Numbered from the stretch's first letter, positions 12,871 to 24,235 are shown. The stretch is 64,000 nucleotides of DNA from Desarmillaria ectypa (GCA_030407005.1 JAUDYN010000002.1:3410001-3474000); one strand, 5' to 3'. The notes: generated by a model from the sequence alone, not told the origin. Numbers and translations: made by a program.

Positions 12871-13265
12871 AAAATCACACCCGGCGTATTCAAGGTCGAC
12901 GACCACAGACTCGTGCCACCTCCAAGAGCAAGTAGGAAGAAGAGAATGGAGAGCTTAATCCATCATTTCGAGGTCATCCTGTATGTTCTCTACAGTTTCC
13001 CACTTAGCTGAGGGACGTGTCACTTAGATCTTCTCCGAGGGATATTCTATGCCCCCTGGTGAAACATACAGTGCCATCGAGGCCCTCAAAGGAGAGATGG
13101 GCGTATATCTGGTTTCGTATGTGGTTTTTCTTGTCTTTTGAACGGTCTATTGTGCTGATCGATTGACCCTTACAAGGAATGGTATGAACCGTCCTTATCG
13201 TTGCTCAATCAGAGCACCGGGCTTCGCGCGTCTGGCCGGGAGTGATTTCATTATGCGACATGTGG
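12871..13265 (+). pseudogene. Fragment of complex I 49-kDa subunit (NDUFS2/nuo-49)
   Basis: Three exon pieces in order read [18 protein letters not shown]...[10 protein letters not shown], then [20 protein letters not shown] plus GEMGVYLVS, then NGMNRPYRCSIRAPGFARLA and GSDFIMRH. This is the C-terminal quarter of the NADH:ubiquinone oxidoreductase 49-kDa subunit, which lines the quinone site. The remaining three quarters and the last segment of the protein are absent, and there is no start codon. Spliceable intervals between the pieces (about 12969-13026 and 13119-13180) keep intron-like sequence, so this is a genomic duplicate rather than a copy made from mRNA. Substitutions at usually invariant positions (for example G-M-N-R where D-G-x-x-R is usual) suggest relaxed selection. 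A functional copy must exist elsewhere. Confidence 0.85.
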
Positions 13266-13762
13266 GTTGTTTCCTGAGCAAGCGCGAAGCTATTGCAGGC
13301 CGTAGGTGAAGACAAGCGCTAAGCGTAGTCTTTGGATTGGTGTCGGAAAGCGCTTGGCGTATCCAACGGGTTGTTCAGCAAGCGCTAGGCATAGCTGAGG
13401 GTTCACGCAGTGAAGGTGTACTGTTAAGTAGTAGATAGGTTTCAGATTTTTAATGCAATGATATGGACATACTTATGTACTAAGGAAGGGTTCGAGTCAT
13501 TATTATTCTACAATGTTCCGTTGTATTCTAGGATTTGAAAGAAGAATAGAGAAAGTAAGAGAAAATACGGGCGAGCCACCGCTAGGACCGAGAAGGCCGA
13601 GTACAAGCATATGTTGATTTATCAGTCTCATGCACCGAATCAGCAGATGCTTGATATCCATAAGAGTCGTCCGCGTCTCATGCCATTGATCCGAGGATTA
13701 TTCGAGGGAATGTCGTTCGTGAGCATAGATCTCACGTCGGTTTGAAACACCCCACGATAGCC
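13266..13762. other. Spacer with degenerate AGCGCT-type short repeats
   Basis: Three similar units, CAAGCGCTAAGCGTAG, AAAGCGCTTGGCGTATC and CAAGCGCTAGGCATAGC, occur within about 90 bases (13310-13400), and a weaker fourth begins near 13278. They begin right where the complex I fragment ends. The remainder up to the beta-glucosidase relic holds nothing I can name. Confidence 0.4.
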
Positions 13763-16700
13763 ATGACTTTCGACGTCGATGCAACACTCTCAAAACTCAC
13801 CCTCAGCGACAAAATCAAGCTTCTGACAGAATGTGTAAGTCATGATATTCAATTGCGTCGATAAGAATGAGCGACGGTAGGTACTTTATGTTTGCGTCTT
13901 GTATCGAGACCGACCGAAAATTTGATATTGTTCCTAAGGTCCCAATGGCGTTCGTGGTACTCAGTGTCGGTAATTGCTCTCTGTCGATTGATTAAATCTC
14001 ACGGATCATCATCAGACTTCAATGGTGTGCCATCGAGCTGCTTTCCCTCGTCCACCGGCCTCGGATGACCCTTCGATCTGGAGCTTGCGTACAAGATCGG
14101 CGAGGCCCTTGGAGACGAGTGTCGCGCCAAAAGTAAGTTCCCTACACCAGAAGGATCTGGCTTCGAAATGATTTTATCCTACAGGCTGTCACATACTCCT
14201 TGGACCAACCGTCAATACCCAACGTTCACCGCTTGGTGGAAGGGGTTTCGAGTCATTTTCTGAAGACGGTGTCTTGAATGGGGAAATCGCTGCTGCATAT
14301 ATAAACGGTTTACAATCAAAAGGCGTTGCCGCTACAATCAAGCACTATGTCGCCAATGATCAAGAGTATGAGAGATTTTCTGTGAGCAGTACGTTGTTAG
14401 GTCGCCACTGAATCACCAGTCTCGCGCTGAACGATGGGATAGGTGAAGTGAGTGAGTGAGCGAGCTCTACGAGAAATCTATCTTAAGCCTTTCCAAATTG
14501 CGATTCGAAAGTCTGACCCATGGATCCTGATGGCATCGTACGCTCAATTTCGACGCGTAAACATACTTTCCTCATCAAAATGCAGATCCAATCGCATCAA
14601 CGGCCTTCATGTTTCTGAAGACAAACATCTACTAGACGACATACTGAGGAAGGTGCGCACAATTGTTCACGGCAGGTTATGATACATATTCACTTGCTAC
14701 TCAGGAATGGGGATACAAGGGTATGGATTCAGAAACAGCCGATATTTTATTGATGCTGAACTACAAATACGTAGGATTGATTATGAGCGACTGGACCGGC
14801 GTTTGTAGCACCGCTGAAAGCATCAAGGCAGGGGTCGATCTAGATATGCCGCGAGCTTCCGCATTACTGACATACCCCTACTTGCTTAGTCCGGTGAATA
14901 GCGGTCCAAGTGTTTTTCGCGGCCCAACTGTCCTTCGCGCGATACAAGCAGGAAAACTTGTTACCGACGATATCGATGATCGGGTCCGAAAGGTGGACTT
15001 CCTTCCCTGTACAAGGCCGTCCCGTCAGCGCTCATACAGATTTACAGGTCCTCGAACTCTTGGGCAAGGCTCAGGATTCTGGTATCCCATTTAATGGCCC
15101 AGAAGAAGGCGTCGACACATCTGAACTACGCAAACTTCTTCGACGAGCCGCGGCCGATTCGGTGGTGCTCTTGAAGAACAAAGCTGGTCTCCTTCCTTTG
15201 AATGCTCCAACATCCATCGCGGTGATAGGCCCTAACGCAAAAAAGGCCGTGACTTCTGGGGGCGGTGCAGCGCAGCTGTTGTCTACCTATACTGTCAGCC
15301 CCCTTCAGGGTATCATCGAGGCAGCGAAAGCCGTAAACGCGCAGGTCGATTATACAGTTGGCGCCACATCCCATAAATTCCTTCCTCTATTGGATGCATT
15401 GATCAAACGGCAGGATGGCACACCTGGGGCTCTCTTAGAATTCTGGAATGAACTTCCCTCACCTAACTTCATACCACCGCAAGCCGACCTGAGATCGTCA
15501 TTGAAGCAGCTCGCATGGGACACAACAGCTTCGGTTTCCAATTGTTACTTACTCGATGGAGTGGTAAGGCCATCAGTTACAATCTTACAAATGTCTAATG
15601 TGTATACTGCCTTGTCAGAATGCAGAGAAAGTCAGCACAAGCTGCTGGACCCGCGTAAGGATGTGAAAGTTGCTTTCTGCCGTAGCATCTCACCTCTTTT
15701 CTAGTACTCGACGACTTTTGTTCCGGACGAATCCGGCGACTGGGAATTTGGCATGAACGTTTCTGGAACTGGGAATATGTTCATTGATAAGAAAATCGTG
15801 ATCGATCAGAGCACCAAGACGGAGTATTCAGAGTCCTTCTTTGGCGCAGGATCGACAGAAGTCAGGGCCATTGTTAAAGGAATGAAAGCTGGCTAGGAGT
15901 ATGAGCTTGAAGTTCGTCTGAGCAATGTCGAGTTCATTGCAAGGGGACCTCCATTCCCTTATTGGGGCGGCTTCCGGTTAGGTGGTATACGTGTTGTCAG
16001 AGGACAAGAAGCTATTCAAGAAGCCGAGGCGTTAGCCAAGGCTTCAGATGGTCAGTCCGTTTCGCGTCAGGTTTCTAACATGATTCAACGTTATCTTCCT
16101 CTGGACAGTTGCCATCCTTGTGGTCGGCCTTAATCACGAGTGTGTAATTTTTCAGCCTCAGTTGCGTCGATACTGAATCAATTTGAAGCTGGGAAAGCGA
16201 AAGTTTTGACCGAGAACACATAGGGTATGTGCACGCTTTCGATTGTATCGTTATTCAATTTGACTTAAGATATTTTTGTAGATTGCCTGGATTGACGAAC
16301 GATTTGGTGTCCAAAGTACTACAAGCCAACCCGAGAACTGTCATGGTGAATCAGTCAGGGACGCCTGTAGAGATGCCTTGGATTGACGACGCTAACACTG
16401 TGCTCCAGGTACGAATATCGTAGCCTCAGTTATGCATAGTCATATGTTGATGTGTCGGTGCACAGGCCTTCTATGGGGGCAATGAGTTGGGTAACGGCTT
16501 AGCTGACGTGCTGTTTGGAAAGGTCAATCCTTCAGCCAAATTACCGCTTACATTCCCGTAAGCACACATTCAGATTGACTGTCAATTTGCTGACCAGAAT
16601 TACCTCCTAGCAAACGTCTTGAGGATAATCCATCCTATCCCTCGTTTGGCAATAAGTGCCAGGAACACGGGAAAGTCTTGTACAACGAGGGTATCTTTGT

Positions 16701-17145
16701 TGGATACCGAGGATATGAGATCAAGAAGACGGCGCCTCTTTTTCCGTTCGGCTTCGGCCTATCGTACTCAAAGTTTGACTATTCTGATCTGAGCTGTTCA
16801 GAAATATCTCCCGACGGGAAATTCAGCGTACAATTCAAGATCACGAACTCCAGTAGCATTGACGGACGGGAGATCGCGCAAATATACATCTCTGATGCGG
16901 AAAGCTCTTTGCCTCGTCCAGCAAAGGAGCTCAAGGGGTTTGTCAAAGAGATGTTGAAAGCAGGAGAAACAAAGGCTATAACCATATCCCTTGACAGAGA
17001 TGCATTGGGATACTATGACGATCGCAAATCGAGTTGGATAGCTGAGAAGGGCGAGTTTGTTGTGCTTGTGGGACCGTCGTCGGCAGATGTCAGGATGAAA
17101 AGAGGCATTGAACTGAAGAACACCTTTAGCTGGGTGGGACTGTAG
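13763..17145 (+). pseudogene. GH3 beta-glucosidase, inactivated
   Basis: The frame begins MTFDVDATLSKLTLSDKIKL and can be followed to the C-terminal fibronectin-III-like domain ending at 17145. It passes through a PA14-like insert (GDWEFGMNVSGTGNMFIDKK). Catalytic regions remain: the nucleophile Asp in IMSDWTG (codon 14789-14791) and the acid/base Glu in WESESFDR (16199-16201). At least four lesions break it: the exon normally carrying the WWHT...RMSD region is missing (about 13838-13935); TGA at 14066-14068 sits in GLG*PFD; a GAGT duplication near 14449-14460 shifts frame before SERALREIY; and TAG at 15894-15896 lies in KAG*EYE. Most introns still splice. Family members are intracellular or secreted enzymes of about 830-860 residues that hydrolyse beta-glucosides. 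The decay looks fairly recent. Confidence 0.9.
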
Positions 17146-17984
17146 CTGAAAATGTACCCCAACAAAGCTACTTATAATGCAGCGTACGTACTTACAGCAA
17201 ATATTCCTGCTACGTTGGTAGTAGGTTTTATCGAGAATACTTTCAAGAGGAGTAAACGTAGCAGGCTCTACCCCTAATGTGGGCCTTCCAATAGGTCTTA
17301 ATAAATCATACTTCGGGGATTCACAAGATCCAGGGTGACCCGGTGCCGGTCCGATCGAGTAGTAGATCTGCATCCGAGTTGACCTGTATCTTCGCGTATT
17401 CGTCCTGCATTTTTGCTATCGTCTATTCCTTGTCTGCAACTTCCAGCTTTCAATCGTGTTTGTTCTTGCGATTGACCGTGAAATAATCGAATCCGCAGGC
17501 CGATTGTTTGTTGCTGCTAGCCACAGCTTGTCCTATTGCTTAGGTCCGAGTCCGGTATCGTGGAACTTACCCATTGCCGACCTAACAAAAATTGATCGAT
17601 ATTTTCGGAGAAACCTTGAGATAGCTGGAGCTGGGTTCCACGCCATTGCGACTTTATTCCGAAGTCGTGCCGAGCTCGGGTCCTTTGAACCCGAGTGGTC
17701 TGTCTTTTTACATCAGTCTGCTACCCAGCTCTTTCGGAACAGAAATAAAGAAATTCAGGCGAAACGGCCACGTACTATCCCATGGTGAAATTTCTGCATG
17801 GCGACTACAGGAACGGTGAATTTTGCGTGGCTATATCTCAGCGTTTATTCAAAAGAACTTAGATAAAGTTTCCCAAAAGCGGTCTGTCCTTTGATCTTTG
17901 ATTTCTCAATACCCCGGATGGAGGTGTGACCAAGCCTCAAAAGTTTCCGGGACGATACTTCATATCGTTATCAAAAGTGTTGGA
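17146..17984. other. Spacer between two pseudogenes
   Basis: Nothing recognisable. A 110-codon plus-strand frame at 17456-17788 lacks an ATG at its first position and any family feature. Confidence 0.4.
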
Positions 17985-19616
17985 CTATATGAAAATGTCG
18001 AGCTCCTCCGTCTTGCAGCGTTTTAAGTTGGCTATGTTACCCGATAACAGCCTCGGAAGCTTCCAAGGCAAAGAACTGACGAATACCACTGATACTGAGG
18101 ACAGAGATGGTTCATCATAAGTATCCCATCTTGAGATGACCATGTCTGCGAAATCATGGTTGACAATGTAGTGGAAATCCGAGCCTTGAGGTGGTTCTGC
18201 TATGATGTTGAAGGACAACTTCTCCAAATTAGGAAGGTGATACGACTGCCCTCCATCATCGATAGCCGTGGCCTTCATACGGGACATCAGCGCCTGGAAG
18301 ACATCATTGTGATACTTTGGCCATGTGTGGCTCTATTCGAATGCCAGTGACGTGAGCGTTGGGACAAGCTCAAGGACGGTGAAGAGATGATGAGAAGGTG
18401 TAACGCCTATTACAAGGGGTGTTAAGGAACAGTGGGATTTCTCAATAGAGTACGAAGACCAGAAAGTACATTGGAAGGGAAGGGCATCTCATCAGAGAAA
18501 GGAGACAATGACATCATCTTCAGTGCCGGAAGCACGAGACTTTCTAAGAACACCCATTCATAAGCGTCAAGCTTGCGCAAGAAAGTGTTTACTACGCGAG
18601 TAGAGGGAACCGATGACGATGGGCTAAGCGCCGCTTGTCTATAAGCTGCCTCAAAACATTCAAGGTTAGGAGACGTCTGGATGATATCCAGTAAAAATGC
18701 AGGGAGCTTCGAGATCTATGGTCGAAGAAGTGGACAAGACTGGGATTTGAGAGATTAAAATGGACGCCTTCAGGTAAATTGATCAGCTGTACTTGGGCTA
18801 AGCGAAGCGCGATGGAAAATGCATCAATATGTAAGGTTGGTGCTTCGTTAACGCCGAGGAAGGTCAGTTCCAAATTTGCTAGCATCGGGAGGCGACCGCG
18901 AATCGATGAGAGAGCCACTACGATGGGAGCTGGGACTATAAGGGAGTCATCTTCCCAACGACTACAATGACTTCATAACAAATGGAAGAGCGTGGACATT
19001 ATCGCTGGGATATTCCCACCGCTATGATCATAACACTTGAAGTTGAAAGAAAGACCGTGCTGCCTAGATCGACTTAGTGCTGAGCTCAGCAACGGAATCG
19101 GACCTTTCAGCTTTGCTACGCGCCTCCGAACGGCCGGATTATAGATTCGAATGTTTCTATCGACCCATGGGGTACGGAAATGCATTGTAGACCACAAGGT
19201 TGAATGGGACAAAACAACAGCTCGCCATTTGCTCCAAACTGTACCGACAAGCGAAGGGCCCGAGGTGACATCAAAAACGTTGTAGTCACCGCACTCTCCG
19301 AGGTAACTATCATAGGTGGCGAGGAAAATTTGCACGAGTATTTTAAGATGAAGACGTCTGATTGGGGATAAAATGATCTCGTGTGTATTTTGCGCATCTT
19401 TCATCTTTGAAGAGTTTCCGCTTCGACGATTCCTAAGGTATCAACAATGTATTGTGCTGATTCTTTGAGTGGGTGAGTATCAGAAGCGCCGGGGAAGTCG
19501 TTGGTGCGTAGAAGCGATGATGCCGCAGGGGAAAGCACCGGGACATTGAGTTGGTCCACCGAGATGAAAAAAACGTCGGGGCCGAATTTCGAACAAGCGA
19601 CGCATCCTGAGGCCAT
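17985..19616 (-). pseudogene. F-box domain protein, inactivated
   Basis: Reading the minus strand from 19616, an N-terminal segment (DQLNVPVLSPAASSLLRTND) and a linker lead to the F-box-like motif ILSPIRRLHLKILVQIFLAT and then WSKWRAVVLSHSTLWSTMHF. This is a very common agaricomycete arrangement. Leucine-rich-like segments continue to ELDIFI at 17985. The frame changes by one base near 19401-19404, between the linker and the F-box. A TGA at 18973-18975 interrupts FHLL*SHCSRW, and further shifts occur after PEGVHFNLSN (about 18745) and between 18592 and 18287. A working member would be about 500 residues and act as an SCF substrate receptor; this copy cannot make it. Confidence 0.8.
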
Positions 19617-19857
19617 AGCAGCAAAAATCCTGCTTTACGTGATGATTGAGCCACGCAATTCCGTGAACAGAGGTAAGGCAACGTACGAATGGCTGGCTGG
19701 CTGGCTGACTGGGAGTATTAGGCGCGTCGACTGGTGGTCCGTCTGACAGTCCAAACACGTAATTTTCTCTGTGAAGTAATTAGAAGTACATATTCCCTTC
19801 AGAATATGTGTAAATAAGGCGGTACCTACCGGATAATGGCTGCTAGACGAGGGGGAC
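19617..19857. promoter_or_regulatory. Upstream region of the site-2 protease gene
   Basis: About 240 bases before the ATG at 19858, including a short GGCT microsatellite (19691-19708). No clear TATA box. This region probably includes the 5' leader. Confidence 0.35.
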
Positions 19858-21823
19858 ATGACCGTCGAGAAAAGGAAAAATCAGGAGTTTCTCGGCACAT
19901 CCGGTCCGATTTGCATGCTAGCTCTTCCCTTCATCTTGTTCTCACTCTTCTGGACCGCCATTCATGCAATAGTCCGTTCATTGAACTCAGAAAAGGGCTC
20001 TCTGCTACCTACTGAGTTGCGCAGCTCACGATCCAGTAGGAAGCTACGAGGCGGTACCAATGTCACTGTGCGGTATTTTCACCTGAAGATCGAGTCATCC
20101 GCCTGGAACCGATACCATGATAGTCTCACCGGAAAACTTGTATCCAGACGATATAAATGGTCAAGCAGAACGTTGACATATTTTTATAATGCTGGGGTCG
20201 CGTTTGGGGTCCTTGGAATGTTATGTGCTATAGGACTGTTGCTTTGGACCTGCGCAAATCTTTTCACAGAAATGTTTCATCATGACTCTGTCGTAGAATT
20301 GCACCGTGTCGCTAAGAGGGATATGGAGGAGGTCTCCCATATAGAAGTAAGGAGATCTGGGAGTTTCGTCCAAGCTATAGTTCGTAATTATCTTTTCTTG
20401 ACTGTCGCAACATTCTGACACAGTCGATAGATTCCCGGCGTGACCGTCCCTTTCAGTCATATCACACCCATATTCCTTGCGATATTTTTGTCTCAAGTGG
20501 TTCATGAAGTTGGACACGCAGTCTCTGGTGCACTGTACATTTGCCGTTTAATCTGCACCGTCCTCACGCTTACTCTGTCCCAGCGAATCTGTCCCCATTA
20601 ATTCTGTTGGTGCAACACTAACACTAATAATTCCTTCTGCATTCGTGACTTTTCCTGGTTCTTACCTCGAGACACTAAAGCCGGCGTCGAGAGCTAGGAT
20701 CATTGCTGCCGGCCCGTGGCACAACGCCGTTTTTTGGATCATTCTGGTTTTCTTGGGATGGCTGCGGCTGAGCTACTATGCACTGACACTGTTCGCCTAT
20801 GAAGATATATCAGGATTGGGTAGAGTTGTTTTGGATGTGGAAAGTGTAAATCTTCTCAGGCAGTCGGTTACAACGTACATGTTGACGATCAGTTTATAAG
20901 GGTACAGCCTTGGATGAATACCTTCCCAAAGGGTCTGTCATTACCCAGATAGACGATATACGCGTCAATGGAACTGATGATGCGTGGAGCACCTACCTAA
21001 CTGCATCTCAACCGTCCACTTCAGAGGGGTGGTGTGTAGAGAAGGACACATTTTTTCGTAAGACTTTCTTCTACTTGGAAACTGAGTATATACTGAAGGT
21101 TGCTCAGAGAGTCCCGGGTCATGTTGTTTAGAAGGAGTAGCAGTATCACTGCTTTCATGCTTTACCACCGGCAGTGATACGGGCTGTCTAGATGCTGTCC
21201 CGCTTTTAACGAAACCAAAAGAAAACATACGATGCAACTCCGTCCCCAGTTGTGAAGGAAACACGATATGTGTCCGACCAGCCGAATCAGCTCAGCTGCT
21301 ACGTATTTCAGTCCAAGTAACTGACCAGGAGGGCGACGAAATCATCTTGTGGCGCGGGCCCAAGAAAGAAGTCTTGCAGCAAGGTGAGAGCAATGGCGCC
21401 GAGGCGCTGCAACACATTAATTTCTATAACCCCAGTGCAACTTGGAACACTGAGACCCCGGCTCAGTTTGTTCCCGCTATGGCTTCCCTCGATACTATTC
21501 GTGCTGGAAGGGTATACTCGCATTGAGTTCTGCGCCGCCTTGTCTGATATCATCATCACAGGTATCTCAAGATGGCTACAATTTCACTGTATCTCTTCAA
21601 TCTACTTCCATTGCCTTACCTTGATGGAAGTCGATTTTTGGAGACCCTTCTAAGTATGGCGTCGCACACTCAAGTGCGGGAGATCTATGACCTTGAGATG
21701 GTCGTCAATACTGGTCGTCATATTGGCGCTGGATGGACGGTAGGAATAGAGAAAACGCTCCGGATGGGGACAACGACGGTCTTCATTGTGTGTGTGTTGA
21801 TGGCCGGGTGGAACAGTTTCTGA
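19858..21823 (+). CDS. Site-2 intramembrane metalloprotease (S2P, M50 family)
   Basis: Exon 1 (19858-20379) encodes a membrane N-terminus (LALPFILFSLFWTAIHAIV) and a second hydrophobic segment. After the intron at 20380-20430 the frame reads IPGVTVPFSHITPIFLAIF, then VVHEVGHAVSG. HEVGH (20503-20517) holds the two zinc His and the catalytic Glu. Later segments are AAGPWHNAVFW, a PDZ-like stretch (LDEYLPKGSVITQIDDIRVN), a Cys-rich loop (about 21110-21290) and FNLLPLPYLDGSRFLE. The last contains the D of the NPxPxLDG-type motif that gives the third zinc ligand. The order matches fungal S2P proteases, which cleave membrane-bound SREBP/Sre1-type factors in sterol and low-oxygen responses, probably in the Golgi. 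All exons join without stops; exact edges around 20534-20590 and 21320-21560 are inferred. Confidence 0.88.
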
Positions 21824-22292
21824 GGCGGACGAGGTGAGCCTGTCATTCTGCACATATCAGTACGGTGTTCCTTACGGTTGTGAATAGCAGGTACTGTCGT
21901 GTAGTCGTGAAACGTAGAATCTAAGATATTGATGAAGCATCAGTCCATCGGTCAATTCCCAAGATGCTTTAAAGGTAGCGGCTATAGCTATCGCCATCAT
22001 CAACGCTGTCGTTTCCATGAACGAGGTACTCATTATATATAAATGCTCAGACGGTATGGATGTGATGTTGGGGCTGCGCTCGCCGCTGGATTCTATCTGG
22101 TGCTTTTGTTTCTTCTTGACTCTTTCTTTTCTCTTTCTCTCTCTTTTATGCGAGCTTCAATGGCTCATGCTCGTTTGCACAAGTTCTTCTATTGTTTCTC
22201 CCTGAGAATGGGTATCTTTGTGCGCGATCGAATTCGTTTCTGGGAAGGTGGTAGCTAACAGCATTGGGTTTCAGGTTTTCTCGTTCTTTAAG
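21824..22292. other. Spacer and leader before the four-TM protein gene
   Basis: T-rich sequence (22080-22150) without recognisable coding content; open frames here encode Phe/Leu/Ser runs that reflect composition. Confidence 0.4.
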
Positions 22293-23058
22293 ATGGTCGG
22301 TGGGACCGTCATCGCAGCAGTGGGCTGGCAGCAGGTTGGTCAGCTAGGTGTGCTGGTTCATACATTGTCAGTCTTCCGTTTGCTGATTCGAGGCTTAGAT
22401 ACTCACCCCCTGGCGGTCTTCGATACAGTCGCATTATACTTCTACACCGTAGTATTTTCCCTTCTTGCCCTGGTTGGGTTATTTGGGTGATGCCTTAACT
22501 CGCTTTCTGCGCGCATGAGCTAGGTCCTGATGCGAATACTAGGTTAATCTGCGCAACGACGAAGAGACGAGGTCTCGTCCGATTTTATGGTGTCTTTCTT
22601 GCCATTACTCTGGGTGTGAGCATCGCTTCTGGTGTGGTGACTCTGTACTCCCTGTTTCGAGTGAAAGATGAACGGACTGTCAAGCGATGTATGAACGGGG
22701 CAACTGACAAATTGACGGAGAATGTGTGTCAGAATGGAATAGCGATATTCAAGGGCACCGGTGTCGCCACCTACGCGGTATCCTGAGCCATCCTCACATG
22801 TCGGTTACATGTTTTCGATATAAGTTCTTTTTTCTAAATCTCTCAACAGACAACTATCTCATCGCAGCAAGTTATGCTGCACACTTACGACAGGATACGG
22901 AGGATCAAGAGGTATGGTCGTCAGTAATGCTAAAGGGGAAGACCATTAGCGGTCCGGAACCCCTGGTGACTTACAATTCTATTGGTGCTCCTGGATATAA
23001 CCAGGGGTATGCGTTTTCGCACATACAAGAGCCCAAGGATATCGCACAGGCCGTATAG
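22293..23058 (+). pseudogene. Small four-TM (tetraspan-like) membrane protein with an in-frame stop
   Basis: The frame starts MVGGTVIAAVGWQQVGQLGV and shows four hydrophobic helices typical of a basidiomycete tetraspan-like family of unknown role. These include LYFYTVVFSLLALVGLFG and YGVFLAITLGVSIASGVVTL. A Cys pair lies in the last loop (VKRCMNGATDKL...VCQNG). An intron at 22487-22542 joins GLFG to LICATTKRRGLVRFYG. The fourth helix reads GVATYAVS, then TGA (22784-22786), then AILT, where family members have a Trp. No alternative GT..AG pair I tried removes the stop while keeping the downstream frame (NYLIAASYAAHLRQD ... QGYAF). It is therefore either a recent single-base nonsense allele or a base-calling error; everything else is intact. 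The tail is Gly/Tyr/Gln-rich, as in relatives. Confidence 0.55.
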
Positions 23059-23291
23059 GGATTATAGATGATTCACGGCCATGTTGAGGACATTCGATTC
23101 GAAAAGTAGTTGTCGCGCTTGTGTTCGAGGGAAGGAAAGTCATGATTAAAGTATGCATAAGAGCAATAGTTTTCGTGCTGCATAAGTGTATCCGTACATA
23201 TCGTCCCCGGATATACAACACCCCAGACGCAGCCGGCTGCAGAACCGTCCCAGCACACCCTTGTACAATAGAAGGAAGGAAGCAGTAGCAT

Positions 23292-23703
23292 CTATTTCTT
23301 CTTTGGTGTCTGGGAGATCTCCTTGACAGTCAGACCTACCGGGTCATTAGTATATTAGGACCACCATAGCGCAGACGGACACACCAGGAGGAAGACTCTG
23401 CTTGAGCTTCTCTGCCTTCTCTGGGTCGTCTATCGACAGTGTGTAGAGATACCGTGAGCACCTGACTTTAAACTTGGTCTGTTGTTTGCCGCCAGCAACC
23501 TTGGGAGCGGTCTTTTTTATCCGGGCCTCTGTCGAGTGCAAATTAGCAGGTAGTCGAAGACGAAAATGTAGCACACGCACGGACAGCATCCTTTCGTTGG
23601 GTGATTTTAATGAACTCCTTGATGTCGCTGATTTGTTTAGGCTGTATTATTGGATCGTTAGAATGGCATGTTGGAGAAGAAGAAAAAACAGTGTACTCGC
23701 CAT
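23292..23703 (-). CDS. rpl38: 60S ribosomal protein L38 (eL38)
   Basis: The exons read M | [20 protein letters not shown] | [20 protein letters not shown] ... [20 protein letters not shown] | [17 protein letters not shown], about 83 residues, the full length of eL38. The start exon is only the ATG at 23701-23703. The following intron has a GC donor (ATG|GCGAGT) and ends at TACAG before 23641. Exons 2 and 3 are 23581-23641 and 23385-23528, and the last exon ends at TAG 23292-23294. The protein is a small component of the large ribosomal subunit. No lesions were seen. The non-canonical first donor is the only odd point. Confidence 0.93.
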
Positions 23704-23966
23704 TGTCGGTGACCTTGAGGTATGCAGCCGGACGTACAATATTTTCGTTGGAAGAGAAGGGTGGCTGAAACCTTAATTCAGCAGTCCTCTTTCGGCACGG
23801 ACATTGCCGGATCGGCGGACAGGCGCTTCATCAATTTATTCAAGTTAAAATTCGCAAGCCCACAGGATAGTTGTATTCATTCAATTTTCGTTAGCAATGT
23901 AAGAGCCCAGGTTAGCGATTCCCATCCCAATGTAATTCATCGGTCTCCGTGTGTTCTGTCGCGGCA

Positions 23967-24194
23967 TCACGAGATCGATGTAAGTAATGTTGATTTCGAC
24001 GACGATATCAACGTTGAACAGAGTGCGACAACAGCAGTGCAGTGGATACGGTGTGGAAATGACAAAAGGAATTGTTGTAAAATATTTAATCTACCTGTCA
24101 CAGACGCGATAACGACCTGCTGGAGACCTGCTGCCGCTTCACGAGCTGAACGAACTTGGTAATTGCCCGTTTGATCGGTGACTTGATTCTGCAT
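23967..24194 (-). CDS. Possible small protein of unknown function
   Basis: A 75-codon minus-strand frame starts MQNQVTDQTGNYQVRSAREA and looks protein-like for its first 34 residues, then loses character. A second protein-like stretch in another frame (DLVMPRQNTRRPMNYIGMGI, ending at a stop 23881-23883) follows. No AG acceptor exists between 23960 and 24085 on this strand to join them simply. I cannot tell whether this is a real two-exon gene, a broken one, or chance. It lies between rpl38 and the next minus-strand gene. Confidence 0.25.
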   Translation of the reverse strand: MQNQVTDQTGNYQVRSAREAAAGLQQVVIASVTGRLNILQQFLLSFPHRIHCTAVVALCSTLISSSKSTLLTSIS

Positions 24195-24235
24195 TTTCCT
24201 TGAAAGCAAATGTCATTACAAGCCGCACTAGAAAT

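Noticed and set aside
13485..13505. GGGTTCGAGTC resembling a tRNA B box
   Set aside because: No matching T-arm stem, A box or acceptor stem could be folded around it.
16130..16215. Apparent loss of the GH3 acid/base region
   Set aside because: A GT..AG intron restores WESESFDREH, so the acid/base Glu is present and this is not one of the lesions.
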